Assembly (NCBI GenBank): GCA_964483325.1
Contig: CAZAAW010000010.1
Coordinates: 1-64,000 of the forward strand
Reading direction: 5' to 3'
From: CAZAAW01 sp964483325
GTDB lineage: Bacteria; Pseudomonadota; Alphaproteobacteria; Rhizobiales; Kaistiaceae
DNA: 64,000 nt
Position numbers and translations under genes: made by a program. Position 1 is the stretch's first letter. Each line of letters opens with the position of its first letter. The notes below the pieces were generated by a model that was not told the origin of the DNA, did no database searches, and saw only the letters and a list, made by a program, of their open reading frames with translations. Shown one piece after another: positions 8,459 through 17,527 of this stretch.

Positions 8459-9751
8459 ATGGCCAATGTCGTCGTCATCGGGTCGCAATGGGGCGATGAG
8501 GGCAAGGGCAAGATCGTCGACTGGCTCTCCGAACGCGCCGATATCGTCGTGCGCTTCCAGGGCGGTCACAATGCCGGCCACACGCTCGTCATCGACGGCA
8601 TCAAGTACAAGCTGAGCCTGCTGCCGTCCGGCGTCGTGCGCGGCGGCAAGATGTCGGTGATCGGCAATGGCGTCGTGCTCGATCCGAAGGCACTGGTGGA
8701 AGAGATCGACCGGCTGGCCGAGCAGGGCGTCGCCGTGACGCCGGACAATCTGCGCATCGCCGAGAACGTGCCGCTTATCCTGTCGCTGCATCAGAAGCTC
8801 GATGCGCTGCGCGAGCAGAGCAACAGCGGCACCCGGATCGGCACGACGCAGCGCGGCATCGGCCCGGCCTACGAGGACAAGGTCGGGCGGCGGGCGATCC
8901 GCCTGATGGACCTGGAATCCCTGCCGCAGCTGCGCGACAAGATCGAGCGGCTGCTGGCCCACCACAATCCGCTGCGCCGCGGCCTCGGCCAGGCGGAGAT
9001 CGACAGCGAGCAGCTCTACCGGGAGCTGGAGGCCGTCGCCGACCGCGTGCTGCCCTTCATGGGCTCGGTATGGCGGCTGCTCGACGAAGGCCGTCAGGCC
9101 GGCAAACGCATCCTGTTCGAGGGCGCCCAGGGCGCCCTGCTCGACGTCGACCACGGCTCTTATCCGTTCGTCACGTCCTCCAACACCGTGGCGGGGGCGG
9201 CCGCGGCGGGGGCCGGCGTCGGTCCGAGCGCCGTCGGCTATGTCCTCGGCATCACCAAGGCCTACACGACCCGCGTCGGCGAAGGCCCGTTCCCGACCGA
9301 GCAGATCAACGAGGTCGGCGATTTCCTGCGCACCCGCGGCAACGAGGTCGGCACGGTTACCGGCCGGCCGCGGCGGTGCGGTTGGTTCGATGCCGTACTC
9401 GTGCGCCAGACGATCAAGGTTGGTGGTATTGACGGCATCGCGCTGACCAAGCTCGACGTGCTGGACGGTCTCGACGAGATCAGGATCTGCGTCGGCTATA
9501 AGCTTGACGGCACCGTGCTCGACTATCTGCCGGCGTCGCAGAGCGCCCAGGCGCGTGTCGAGCCCATTTACGAGACGATGGAGGGCTGGCATGCACCGAC
9601 CGTCGGCGCCAGAAGCTGGAACGACTTGCCCGCCCAGGCGGTGAAGTATGTCCGGCACGTGGAGGAACTGATCGGCGCGCCGGTGGCCTTGCTTTCGACA
9701 AGTCCAGAGCGTGAAGATACCATCCTGGTTCAGGATCCCTTCCGGGACTGA
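8459..9751 (+). CDS. purA: Adenylosuccinate synthetase
   Basis: A 430-residue cytoplasmic enzyme joining IMP and aspartate with GTP hydrolysis to form adenylosuccinate, the first committed step to AMP. The N-terminal signature GSQWGDEGKGKIVDWL holds the P-loop and catalytic Asp. RFQGGHNAGHT carries the catalytic His, and a TKLDVLDGL guanine-recognition segment lies in the C-terminal third. The length is normal for the family. Start ATG at 8459. It is followed after 80 bp by a large uncharacterised membrane protein on the same strand. Confidence 0.96.
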   Translation: MANVVVIGSQWGDEGKGKIVDWLSERADIVVRFQGGHNAGHTLVIDGIKYKLSLLPSGVVRGGKMSVIGNGVVLDPKALVEEIDRLAEQGVAVTPDNLRIAENVPLILSLHQKLDALREQSNSGTRIGTTQRGIGPAYEDKVGRRAIRLMDLESLPQLRDKIERLLAHHNPLRRGLGQAEIDSEQLYRELEAVADRVLPFMGSVWRLLDEGRQAGKRILFEGAQGALLDVDHGSYPFVTSSNTVAGAAAAGAGVGPSAVGYVLGITKAYTTRVGEGPFPTEQINEVGDFLRTRGNEVGTVTGRPRRCGWFDAVLVRQTIKVGGIDGIALTKLDVLDGLDEIRICVGYKLDGTVLDYLPASQSAQARVEPIYETMEGWHAPTVGARSWNDLPAQAVKYVRHVEELIGAPVALLSTSPEREDTILVQDPFRD

Positions 9752-9831
9752 GCCTTTATCTAAGGAGCGGAAAGGCTATTGCTGGCACAGCGCAGGGCGG
9801 CGGCGATGTGTAGGCTCAGCTGGGTGAACAC

Positions 9832-11841
9832 ATGGCGGAATATTATGCTCTCCTGACGCGGGCCGTCGCCGGTCTGGAGTTCAGCACACCGGAATCGCGG
9901 CGGGCGATCTACGACAAGGCCCGCCATGCCCTGATCGTCCAGCTCAAGGCGATCAATCCGCCGCTGACCCCTTCGGAGATTTCGCGGCAGCGGCTGGAGC
10001 TTGAGGAAGCCATCCGCAAGGTCGAGCGCGAATCCGCCTCCGGCGGGCCGCCGGCGGCGCGCGCCGAGGCGGCCAGCGTCGCGGCCGCCCGCGGCATCGA
10101 GGCGGCCCTCGGCAATCCGCCACCGCGTGCCGAACCGCGCCGCCCGGCCATCGAGTTGGCGAAGGATGCGCCGCGGTCCATGCCGGCGGCGGAGAAGCAG
10201 CCGGCCAGCGGCCCTGAGGCCGTGGCCGGTCCGCACGACGCTGCTCCGGATGAGGACGAGGCCGGCGCCTGGCCGGCGGAGACGCCGGTAGCCATGCCGC
10301 GCGGCGAGGAACGCCGCCGCCTGCCCCTTGAGACACCGCGCCTGCCACCCGACCCGGAGATGACGTCGCTGCCGCAGGCCGTTTTCCGGCGCGCCATCCA
10401 GGAAGCGGAACAGCAGGGCAGGGGTCCGGCGGGACCGGCCGCCCCGGCGCCGTCCGAGCCGGCTTTCGCCGACAGACCTACGGCGCGGGATCGGGCCGCC
10501 GAGCCGCCGATCGTCGAGCCGTCGCTGCGGGCCGAGCCGTCCGTGCGGGCGGAGCCACCAAGACGCGGCGCGGCCGAGATGCCGCGTGCCGAAGGGCGAT
10601 CGCGCGATACCGAGCCGACCCTTGCTGTCAGGCCGCCGGCCATCGATGACGACGAGCCTCCGCCGCTGCGGCCGGCCGCCCAGCGCAACGCCCCTGTCGT
10701 TGCCGGACCCCGCTGGGAAGAGGAGCCGGAAGACGACCTGGATGATGCCGTCGACCCGCCGGGTGGCGGTCGCGGTCGGACATTTGCCGGCGTGCACGGA
10801 CCCGACGACGACTACGAAGCGCCGCCGCGGCGGTCGCGCCTCTCCGGGCTCATCATCGGCCTTCTCGTCCTTGTCCTGCTCGGCGGCGTCGGCGCGCTCG
10901 CCTGGACGCAGCGCAATACGATCATGGATCTGGTGGCGTCCTTCGACGGGCCGGAGCAGAGCGCCGAAGGCTCCAGTCCGCCGCCACGGGTGACGGAAGC
11001 GCCCACAGAGACTGCCGATGCCAAGGATTCGGCCCGGCTCCTTTCAACGCCGGAAGCGGCGCCGGATTCCTCCGTCCGCGTCGTGGGCGGTGATGAAGTC
11101 GCGCCGGTCGGCGGGCCGCCGCCGGAGAGCGACCCCGCCGCGGATGGCCCCGGCGACCCGCCGGCTGCCGCCGAGGAGGACGCACCGGAACTGGGCGACC
11201 GCGGCTTCGAGGCGCCGACCGAACCGGACCAGTCGGAAGCCGATGTCGCCGCGCTCGAGCCGGCGCCCTCGGCGCCGGAAGAGCCTGCCGATGAGCCGGT
11301 CGTGGCGGCCGCCCAGAAGGCCATTCTCTACGAGGAGCCGATGGGCGCCGACGCCGGAGCGTCGGTGCAGAAGACCGAAGGCAGCGTCACTTGGTCGTAT
11401 CTTCCCGGCGGCTCGGACGGGCCGGTCATCGAGGCGACGATCGAGGTGCCGGAGAAGAGCCTCAAGATCAGCCTGAAGATGCGGCGGAACACGGATGCCG
11501 CGCTGCCGGCCAGCCACATGATCGAGATCGTCGTCAATGCGCCCGCCGGCTTTGGCGGCGGCGGCGTCAAGCAGATCCCGCGGCTTGTGCTGAAGCCGAC
11601 GGAGGAGGCGCGGGGCCAGCCACTGGTCGGTGAAGCGGTTCCGGTCACCGACGGCTTCTTCTGGATCGCCCTGTCCAAGGATGGCGGTGCCGAGAATTCC
11701 AATCTCGCCCTGATCCGGGAGCGCGGCTGGATCGACCTGCCGCTGCTCTATGCCAACGGCCAGCGCGCCATCCTGACCTTCGAGAAGGGCACGGCCGGCG
11801 AGGCCGCGGTCGACCAGGCACTGGCGGCCTGGAACAACTGA
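9832..11841 (+). CDS. Large disordered single-pass membrane protein, function unknown
   Basis: 669 residues in clear zones. Residues 1-70 are a folded-looking N-terminal segment (MAEYYALLTRAVAGLEFSTPESRRAIYDKARHAL can be read there in part) with helical character. Residues about 75-330 are Pro/Ala/Glu/Arg-rich and probably disordered. One transmembrane helix lies at about 336-357 (SGLIIGLLVLVLLGGVGALAW). A second acidic Pro/Ala-rich stretch follows to about 490. A compact C-terminal domain of about 170 residues has alternating strands (TWSYLPGGSDGPVIEATIEV, SLKISLKMRRN) and would lie in the periplasm. Similar proteins downstream of purA are, to my knowledge, common but uncharacterised in Hyphomicrobiales. 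The long linkers suggest a protein spanning cell-envelope distances. Confidence 0.85.
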   Translation: MAEYYALLTRAVAGLEFSTPESRRAIYDKARHALIVQLKAINPPLTPSEISRQRLELEEAIRKVERESASGGPPAARAEAASVAAARGIEAALGNPPPRAEPRRPAIELAKDAPRSMPAAEKQPASGPEAVAGPHDAAPDEDEAGAWPAETPVAMPRGEERRRLPLETPRLPPDPEMTSLPQAVFRRAIQEAEQQGRGPAGPAAPAPSEPAFADRPTARDRAAEPPIVEPSLRAEPSVRAEPPRRGAAEMPRAEGRSRDTEPTLAVRPPAIDDDEPPPLRPAAQRNAPVVAGPRWEEEPEDDLDDAVDPPGGGRGRTFAGVHGPDDDYEAPPRRSRLSGLIIGLLVLVLLGGVGALAWTQRNTIMDLVASFDGPEQSAEGSSPPPRVTEAPTETADAKDSARLLSTPEAAPDSSVRVVGGDEVAPVGGPPPESDPAADGPGDPPAAAEEDAPELGDRGFEAPTEPDQSEADVAALEPAPSAPEEPADEPVVAAAQKAILYEEPMGADAGASVQKTEGSVTWSYLPGGSDGPVIEATIEVPEKSLKISLKMRRNTDAALPASHMIEIVVNAPAGFGGGGVKQIPRLVLKPTEEARGQPLVGEAVPVTDGFFWIALSKDGGAENSNLALIRERGWIDLPLLYANGQRAILTFEKGTAGEAAVDQALAAWNN

Positions 11842-11904
11842 CGCGGCGCCCGATCCCGGGCGCCAACAATCCCGCTTGCACTTTCCGCCGACTGGCGGCA
11901 TGCT

Positions 11905-12008
11905 CCGTCCCGTTCCGAGGGGTGTTCGCGTCAGCGAACTGAGATGGCCGTCCGACGGTCGAACCCTTCGAACCTGATCCGGGTCATGCCGGCGAAGGGA
12001 CGGGAACC
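11905..12008 (+). promoter_or_regulatory. TPP riboswitch (THI element)
   Basis: The conserved core is readable in order: GAGGGGTG (P2/P4 side), CTGAGAT, then CCCTTCGAACCTGATCCGG and GTCATGCCGGCGAAGGGA. The outer stem pairs GTCCCGTTCC (11907-11916) with the GGGACGGGAAC strand (about 11997-12007). This is the thiamine pyrophosphate aptamer. It lies 107 bp upstream of the ThiX-like gene and should reduce expression of the transporter/salvage operon when TPP is plentiful. Confidence 0.93.
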
Positions 12009-12115
12009 TTTTCTTCCGCACCAAGCCAGAATGATCCGGTCCGCTGGAGCCACCAGCCGGGAGTGACCGGATTGCGATCTCGAGCGACCTTCGCTTGCCT
12101 GGGACGGAACCGAGC

Positions 12116-12865
12116 GTGAGGCTCGGCTTCCGTCCCTTTTTCGTCGCCGCCGGCCTGGTGGCGATCTGGCAGACGATCGTCTGGATCTTCCAGCCGCCGG
12201 CTTTCATGCTGCCGGGCGTCGATCGCGTCGTCAGGGCGCTCGTGAGCCGTCCCGAGCTGTGGCAGGTCCATGCCGTGACGACGGCCGTCGAGACGGTCAT
12301 CGGCCTGGTGGCCGGGGTGGCGGCTGGCGTCCTCCTGGCGCTGGCCATGAGCTTCCTGCCGCGCACGCGGCCGCTGCTGCTGCCGGTCATGGTCGTCAGC
12401 CAGGCCATCCCGGTCTTCGCCATCGCGCCGCTGCTGGTGCTGTGGTTCGGCTTCGGCCTCGGCTCCAAGATCATCATGGCGACCATCGCCATCTTCTTCC
12501 CCGTCGTGTCGGCCTTCTACGACGGACTGGCGCGCACCGACGCCCAACTCATCGAGCTGGCGCGGCTTTACGGAGCGTCGCGGTGGCGCGAGGTCGTGCT
12601 GCTGCGCATTCCCGCGGCGCTGCCGAACCTCATCACCGGGCTGCGCCTGGCGGCGGTCTATGCGCCGATCGGAGCCCTGTTCGGCGAATGGGTCGGCGCT
12701 TCATCCGGCCTCGGCTACGCGATGCTGCATGCCAATGGCCGGTCGCAGACCGATGTCGTCTTCGCGACGCTGATCATCCTCGCCGCCATGTCGGTGCTGC
12801 TGCGCGGCATCATCGACGTCCTGACGCGGCGGCTGGCGCCCTGGGCGCCGGAAACTGCCACCTGA
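12116..12865 (+). CDS. thiX: ABC transporter permease for thiamine precursor (ThiX-like)
   Basis: A 249-residue integral membrane protein of the nitrate/sulfonate/HMP permease family. Hydrophobic helices span most of the chain, and the EAA cytoplasmic loop reads LARLYGASRWREVVLLRIPAALPNLITG (key Gly/Arg pattern E-x-A...G-A...I-x-L-P). I prefer the GTG at 12116; the frame is open to a TTG at 12095 with no better ribosome site. Placement directly under a TPP riboswitch and before ThiY and TenA homologues points to uptake of a pyrimidine thiamine precursor. No ATP-binding subunit is encoded next to it. Confidence 0.85.
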   Translation: MRLGFRPFFVAAGLVAIWQTIVWIFQPPAFMLPGVDRVVRALVSRPELWQVHAVTTAVETVIGLVAGVAAGVLLALAMSFLPRTRPLLLPVMVVSQAIPVFAIAPLLVLWFGFGLGSKIIMATIAIFFPVVSAFYDGLARTDAQLIELARLYGASRWREVVLLRIPAALPNLITGLRLAAVYAPIGALFGEWVGASSGLGYAMLHANGRSQTDVVFATLIILAAMSVLLRGIIDVLTRRLAPWAPETAT

Positions 12866-12896
12866 TCCAGAACTGCAAGATCCAAGGGAGGATTCC

Positions 12897-13841
12897 ATGA
12901 AACGCAGATTCATCGCGCTGGCCGCAGCCGTGGCGCTCGCCGTCTCCGGCGCCTCCGCCCAGGCGGCGGAAAAGCTGACCGTGCTGCTCGACTGGTTCGT
13001 GAACCCCGATCACGCGCCGCTGGTCATCGCCAAGGCCGGCGGCTTCTTCGAGCGCGCCGGGCTCGACGTCGAACTGATCGCGCCCGCCGATCCGAGCGCG
13101 CCGCCGAAGCTCGTCGCCGCCGGCCAGGCCGATGTCGCCGTCACCTACCAGCCCGACCTGATGCTGCAGGTGAAGGAAGGCCTGCCGCTGCTGCGCTTCG
13201 GCACGCTGGTCGAGACGCCGCTGAACACGCTGATCGTTCTCCGCGACGGGCCGATCAAGTCGCTGGCCGACCTCAAGGGCAAGAAGGTCGGCTACTCGGT
13301 CGCCGGGTTTGAGGAGGTCTATGTCAAGACGCTGCTCAATTCGGTCGAGCTGTCGGCGGACGACGTGACGATGGTCAACGTCAATTTCAGCCTGTCGCCG
13401 GCGCTGATGGCCGGCACGGTCGATGCCATCGTCGGCGGCTATCGAAATTTCGAGCTCACCCAGCTCGATATCGAGGGACATCCGGGCAAGGCCTTCTACC
13501 TCGAGGAGCATGGCGTGCCGCTCTTCGACGAGCTCATCTACGTCACCCGTCCGGAGCTCAAGGACGATCCGCGGCTTAAGGCCTTTCTCGGTGCCGTCGA
13601 GGAAGCGACGATCTGGCTGACCAATCATCCCGACGAGGCTCTGGCCGAGTTCATCAAGGCCTATCCGGACCTCGACGACGAGCTGAACCGCCGCGCCTTC
13701 GTCGACACGCTGCCGCGCTTCGCCAAGCGGCCGGCCGCCCTCGATGTCGGGCGCTACGAGCGCTTCGCCGATTTCATGCGGGCCGAGGGGCTGCTCGATG
13801 CCGTGCCGCCGATCGACAGCTACGCCGTCGCCATTCACTGA
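12897..13841 (+). CDS. thiY: Thiamine-pyrimidine precursor ABC substrate-binding protein (ThiY-like)
   Basis: A 314-residue periplasmic binding protein with a signal peptide (MKRRFIALAAAVALAVSGASAQA, cut after about residue 23). The mature start KLTVLLDWFVNPDHAPLVIAK is the NMT1/THI5-like signature, in which the W-x-x-NPDHA segment lies at the ligand pocket. ThiY binds N-formyl-4-amino-5-aminomethyl-2-methylpyrimidine in characterised members. The gene is 31 bp after the permease, has a good AAGGGAGG ribosome site, and is followed by tenA, whose product processes such pyrimidines. This fits thiamine salvage under TPP riboswitch control. Confidence 0.88.
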   Translation: MKRRFIALAAAVALAVSGASAQAAEKLTVLLDWFVNPDHAPLVIAKAGGFFERAGLDVELIAPADPSAPPKLVAAGQADVAVTYQPDLMLQVKEGLPLLRFGTLVETPLNTLIVLRDGPIKSLADLKGKKVGYSVAGFEEVYVKTLLNSVELSADDVTMVNVNFSLSPALMAGTVDAIVGGYRNFELTQLDIEGHPGKAFYLEEHGVPLFDELIYVTRPELKDDPRLKAFLGAVEEATIWLTNHPDEALAEFIKAYPDLDDELNRRAFVDTLPRFAKRPAALDVGRYERFADFMRAEGLLDAVPPIDSYAVAIH

Positions 13842-13902
13842 CACGGATTGCCACAGCGGTGGGCCGGCCATTGCCGGTCCCGCCGCCCGGAGAGAACGAC
13901 GC

Positions 13903-14589
13903 ATGACCCAGGATTTTGCCACCTATCGCAGCATCAATCCCGATGGCCGCTTCAGCGACTGGCTGCGCCTTCGCGCCGAGCCGCACTGGACGGCGGCGAC
14001 GACGCATCCCTTCACGGTCGCCATTGGCGACAACAACTCGGACTTCGATGCCTATGGCCGCTATGTCACCGAGGACCGGCACTTCGTCGGCGCCTTCACC
14101 TCGGTGATCGGCTACACGCTGGCCAAGGCGCCGGAGCTGAAGACGCAGCGCCGCCTCGCCCGCTTCATCGCCGGCGAGATCAACGAGGACTTCGATTATT
14201 TCGACCGGTCTTTCCCGGCCCTCGGCATCGATCCGCAGGCAGCGCTGGCATCCGAGCCGCTACCCGCGACGAAGGAGATTTCCGAGACGATGCTGCGGGC
14301 GGCGCGCGACGGTGGCTATGCCGACGGGCTCGCCTCCATCCTCGCGGCGGAATGGGTGTATCTCACCTGGGGCCTGCGCGAAGCGCAGAAGCCGCGGCCG
14401 ACGCGGGCCTATCTGGCAGAATGGATCGACCTGCACGCCGTGCCGGCCTTCGAGGAATTCGTGACCTGGCTGCGCGGCGAGATGGACAAGGCAGGGGCCG
14501 ACCTGCCGCCCGAGCACCAGGAGGTGCTGGCGCGGCATTTCGCCGAATGCTGCCGGTTGGAGGCGGCCTTCTTCAGCCAGGTCCAATAG
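13903..14589 (+). CDS. tenA: TenA-family thiaminase II / aminopyrimidine salvage enzyme
   Basis: 228 residues from the ATG at 13903, with a GGAGAGAACG ribosome site. An all-helical TenA/PQQC-type protein: HWTAATTHPFTVAIGDN near the N-terminus, DNNSDFDAYGRYVTEDRHFV, and EWVYLTWGLREA where many TenA enzymes have a catalytic Cys. The absence of Cys at that place and the Glu-rich surroundings fit the TenA_E subgroup, which removes the amino/formyl group from degraded thiamine pyrimidine. Last gene of the riboswitch operon. Its stop codon lies in a three-copy tandem repeat shared with the convergent chpT tail. Confidence 0.85.
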   Translation: MTQDFATYRSINPDGRFSDWLRLRAEPHWTAATTHPFTVAIGDNNSDFDAYGRYVTEDRHFVGAFTSVIGYTLAKAPELKTQRRLARFIAGEINEDFDYFDRSFPALGIDPQAALASEPLPATKEISETMLRAARDGGYADGLASILAAEWVYLTWGLREAQKPRPTRAYLAEWIDLHAVPAFEEFVTWLRGEMDKAGADLPPEHQEVLARHFAECCRLEAAFFSQVQ

Positions 14590-14633
14590 GCTGGGAAAGT
14601 CCAGTAGTCAGGAAAGTCCAGCAGGCTGGAAAA
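14581..14633. repeat. Three imperfect 17-18 bp tandem repeats at convergent stops of tenA and chpT
   Basis: Units GTCCAATAGGCTGGGAAA (14581-14598), GTCCAGTAGTCAGGAAA (14599-14615) and GTCCAGCAGGCTGGAAAA (14616-14633). The first contains the tenA stop and the second the chpT stop, so the duplications have shaped both C-termini. Confidence 0.9.
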
Positions 14634-15273
14634 CCGGCTTCGCGGCGATCACCACGTCGGCATCCTGCATGACCGCCGAGATCTGCATCGCCGCGGAGCG
14701 GGCCAGCAGCCCGGTGTAATAGGGCTGCACCGCATGGGCGTCGATGCGCTCGCCGGCGATGTCGCCGGGCACGAGCTTCTCGAAAGCCGGCGGAATGCGC
14801 GCCGCGGGTCCGCTGCACAGGAGGCGGAACTCCGGTCCTTCCGGAGGTCCGCTGACCGTGACCCTGATGCTGCCGCCGCGCGGCACGGCATTGCCGGCCA
14901 GAAGCAGCAGATTGAGAAGCAGCTTGACCCTGTTCTTCGGCATCAGCGCCGGCGGCGCTTCCCAGAACAGGTCGGGCTTCTCGTTCTCCATGAGGCCGCG
15001 CGCCACCTTCTCGGCATCGCCGAGATCGATCTCGGCGCCGGCCGAACCGGCCGCTCCGAAGGCGAGGCGGGCGAACTGCAGCTTGGCGGAGGCCTGCCGG
15101 GCGCTCTTGCGGATGAGATCGAAGGCGAACGCCTTCATCTCCTCGTTGTCTTCCTCGTCGAGGACTTCCAGCCCGTTGGTGATGGCGCCGACGGGAGAGA
15201 TGATGTCATGGCAGATGCGGCTGCACAGAAGGGCCGCCAGATCGAGGGCCTCGAGCTCGTCCACCGTTGCCAT
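14608..15273 (-). CDS. chpT: Histidine phosphotransferase ChpT
   Basis: 221 residues from the ATG at 15273 (MATVDELEALDLAALL). ChpT passes phosphate from the hybrid kinase CckA to the response regulators CtrA and CpdR. The N-terminal helix carries the phospho-accepting His22 in SRICHDIISPVGAITNG, the diagnostic ChpT motif, and the rest is a degenerate kinase-like ATPase fold that does not bind ATP in characterised members. ctrA itself is in this window at 25934. The gene is monocistronic and convergent with tenA; its last residues come from a tandemly repeated sequence. Confidence 0.9.
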   Translation of the reverse strand: MATVDELEALDLAALLCSRICHDIISPVGAITNGLEVLDEEDNEEMKAFAFDLIRKSARQASAKLQFARLAFGAAGSAGAEIDLGDAEKVARGLMENEKPDLFWEAPPALMPKNRVKLLLNLLLLAGNAVPRGGSIRVTVSGPPEGPEFRLLCSGPAARIPPAFEKLVPGDIAGERIDAHAVQPYYTGLLARSAAMQISAVMQDADVVIAAKPVFQPAGLS

Positions 15274-15536
15274 CGCCTGTCTCCGCGCTGGGCCGGGGCC
15301 GGCCGCGAATCGGCCGGCCAGCGTTTCGTCCCCCATACACTGGGGCTTCCGGCGCGCCAACGATGCCGGCGTGCCTCGCAGCAACGCTTCGTGTATCAAG
15401 GACAACGGATCACCGGCCGGATTCGGCCATAATGCGGAGCCCTCATGGCAGCGGCCATGGGCCCGATGGCGCGTTGTCCATGCCAGGCGCTCACGGCCGC
15501 AATGCCATTTTCCGCGCAGATGGAGGACCGTAATCC

Positions 15537-16115
15537 ATGATTGCCCGCCTGCCCGCGGCGCTCGTCGCGACACTCCTGGCTTTTGTCGGCTTCGTATCGG
15601 CGTCCTCCGCCCCGGCCAGGGCCCAGGCAACGCTGCAATATCAGGCCGAGGAGATCGTCAGATCGGGGAACGCCTTTTTCGGCCAGGTGTCCGGTGGGCT
15701 GGCCAGCGTCGTCGAACGCGCCGTGAGCCAGTACGGCCTGCCGAACGGCTACATCCTCGGCGAGGCGGTCGGCGGCGCCCTGATCGGCGGGCTGCGCTAC
15801 GGCGAAGGCGTCCTCTATACGAAGAATGCCGGACAGCACCGCGTCTACTGGCAGGGCCCGTCCCTGGGCTGGGATATCGGCGGCGACGGATCGAAGACGA
15901 TGATCCTCGTCTACAATTTGCCGTCGGTCGACGCGATGTATACGCGCTTTTTCGGCGTCAACGGCAGCGCCTATCTGGTCGGCGGCGTCGGCATGACGGT
16001 CCTGGCCCGGGGCAATGTCGTGCTGGTGCCGATCGTCTCCGGCGTCGGCGCCCGCATCGGCGTTTCGATCGGCTATCTCAAGTTTACCGACCGGCCGACC
16101 TGGAATCCGTTCTAG
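15537..16115 (+). CDS. eipA: DUF1134 envelope integrity protein EipA
   Basis: A 192-residue periplasmic protein with an N-terminal signal (MIARLPAALVATLLAFVGFVSASSAPARA). The mature chain contains GQVSGGLASVVERAVSQYG, GPSLGWDIGGDGSKTMILVYNL and NGSAYLVGGVGMTVLARGN, the hallmark segments of DUF1134. The Brucella member, EipA, is needed for envelope integrity. Ribosome site GGAGG before the ATG at 15537. It is a single gene here, with a short tandem duplication just after its stop. Confidence 0.88.
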   Translation: MIARLPAALVATLLAFVGFVSASSAPARAQATLQYQAEEIVRSGNAFFGQVSGGLASVVERAVSQYGLPNGYILGEAVGGALIGGLRYGEGVLYTKNAGQHRVYWQGPSLGWDIGGDGSKTMILVYNLPSVDAMYTRFFGVNGSAYLVGGVGMTVLARGNVVLVPIVSGVGARIGVSIGYLKFTDRPTWNPF

Positions 16116-16127
16116 CGGCCGGGTCCG

Positions 16128-16159
16128 GCAGCCACGTCTTTGAGCAGCCACGTCTTTGA
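16128..16159. repeat. Perfect 16-bp tandem duplication downstream of eipA
   Basis: GCAGCCACGTCTTTGA occurs twice in direct succession (16128-16143 and 16144-16159), starting 12 bp after the eipA stop. Confidence 0.95.
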
Positions 16160-16252
16160 CTTGTCGGACGGTTCCGGTTCATAGCTTCGCCTGGCGGCTG
16201 TGCATAAGGGTATCCTGCGCAACGGCCTGTCGCGCCTGACGGAGACAAGGCG

Positions 16253-17509
16253 GTGATCGAAGCGGCGATGTATTTTGCGCTCGGGCTGGTGACGGCCGGG
16301 CTGCTGGCGCTGATGATCGCGCCCGCCTTCTGGCGGCGGGCCGTCCGGCTGACGCGCTCGCGCATCGAGCACTCCGTGCCGATGACGCTGTCGGAGATCC
16401 AGGCCGACAAGGACCAGCTGCGCGCCGAATTCGCCATGTCGACGCGCCGGCTGGAAATGAGCGTCGAGCGGCTCAAGCAGCGGGCGGCTGAGCAGCTGAT
16501 CGAGATCGACCGCAACCGCGAGATGATCCGCCGCCTTGCCGGCGAGCAGGCCGGCAAGCTGGACGCTCTGCGCCACATGGAAGAGCGCGAAGCCGAGCAG
16601 CGCCGCCTCCTGGAGGAGCGCGAGGCGCGGCTGGTCCAGGCTCAGGCCGACATGGCGCTGCTGCAGAACAATCTCGCCGAGCGGGCGCGGGCTCTGGAGC
16701 AGATGGAGCAGACCCTCGCCAGCGCTCGTTCGGTGAGCGAGGAGAAGACGGTCGAGCTTGTGGCGCGCGGCACCGAGCTCGAGAATCTCCGTGACGAAGT
16801 GACGGCGGCCCGCACCCGGCTGACGGCGGCGGCAGTGGAGCGCTCCAAGCTGGAGGCGGATCTGTCGGAGGCGCGCGCCGCGATCGCCGTCGAGCGGCAC
16901 AATACCGAGGCCATGCAGGCCAACATCACGCGCCTGGAGGCGGAGCGGGCCTCACGCGCCGCCGAGATCGAGCGGCGCGATCATGAGCTCGAGACGCTGC
17001 GCAACGAGATCGCCGCCAAGAGCGCCAGCCTGGAAACGGCGGAGCGCCGGCTGGCCGGCGCCGAGGCGGCCGAGGTCGCGGCGCAGACCCAGATCTCGCA
17101 GCTCATGCTGCGCCTCGAGAATGAGAGCCGGCGCGACCGCAGCGACGAGGAGTTCAAGGCCCTGACGGCGGCGGAAGGACAGAAATCGACGCTCGAAGCC
17201 GAGCTTGCGGCGCTGCGCGAGGAGCGCGACCGCATTGTCACCGAAAATGCGGAACTGCGGCGGCTGGCCGGGGCGAACTGGGAAGAGGAGCGGATGGAGA
17301 ATGCCATGCTCCGCGAGCGCCTCAACGACATCGCCACCGATATTGCGCGCCTGACGCAGGGCATCCCGGCGGCGCCCCTGTCGTCGACCGAGATCGGCAC
17401 GCTCGCCGGACGTCCGGGCCTGCCGAGCCCGGCGGCGCCGGCCATGCCGACAGCCGCCAAGTCGCTGGCGGACCGGATCCGCGCCCTGCAGCGCTCGGCC
17501 CAGGGCTGA
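16253..17509 (+). CDS. Membrane-anchored coiled-coil protein, function unknown
   Basis: 418 residues, GTG start at 16253 with a GGAG ribosome site. An N-terminal transmembrane helix (MYFALGLVTAGLLALMIAPAFW, about residues 6-27) is followed by a long heptad-rich coiled coil (about 50-380: repeated LEARLVQAQADMALLQ-like and RRDHELETLRNEIAAKSA-like segments rich in Glu, Arg, Leu, Ala). It ends in a short Pro/Ala tail and a basic SLADRIRALQRSAQG end. It resembles cytoplasm-facing inner-membrane tethers or spacers. No enzymatic motif is visible. Similar proteins occur as uncharacterised genes in related bacteria, but I do not know a function. Confidence 0.85.
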   Translation: MIEAAMYFALGLVTAGLLALMIAPAFWRRAVRLTRSRIEHSVPMTLSEIQADKDQLRAEFAMSTRRLEMSVERLKQRAAEQLIEIDRNREMIRRLAGEQAGKLDALRHMEEREAEQRRLLEEREARLVQAQADMALLQNNLAERARALEQMEQTLASARSVSEEKTVELVARGTELENLRDEVTAARTRLTAAAVERSKLEADLSEARAAIAVERHNTEAMQANITRLEAERASRAAEIERRDHELETLRNEIAAKSASLETAERRLAGAEAAEVAAQTQISQLMLRLENESRRDRSDEEFKALTAAEGQKSTLEAELAALREERDRIVTENAELRRLAGANWEEERMENAMLRERLNDIATDIARLTQGIPAAPLSSTEIGTLAGRPGLPSPAAPAMPTAAKSLADRIRALQRSAQG

Positions 17510-17527
17510 TCACCGCTGATCGTGCTG

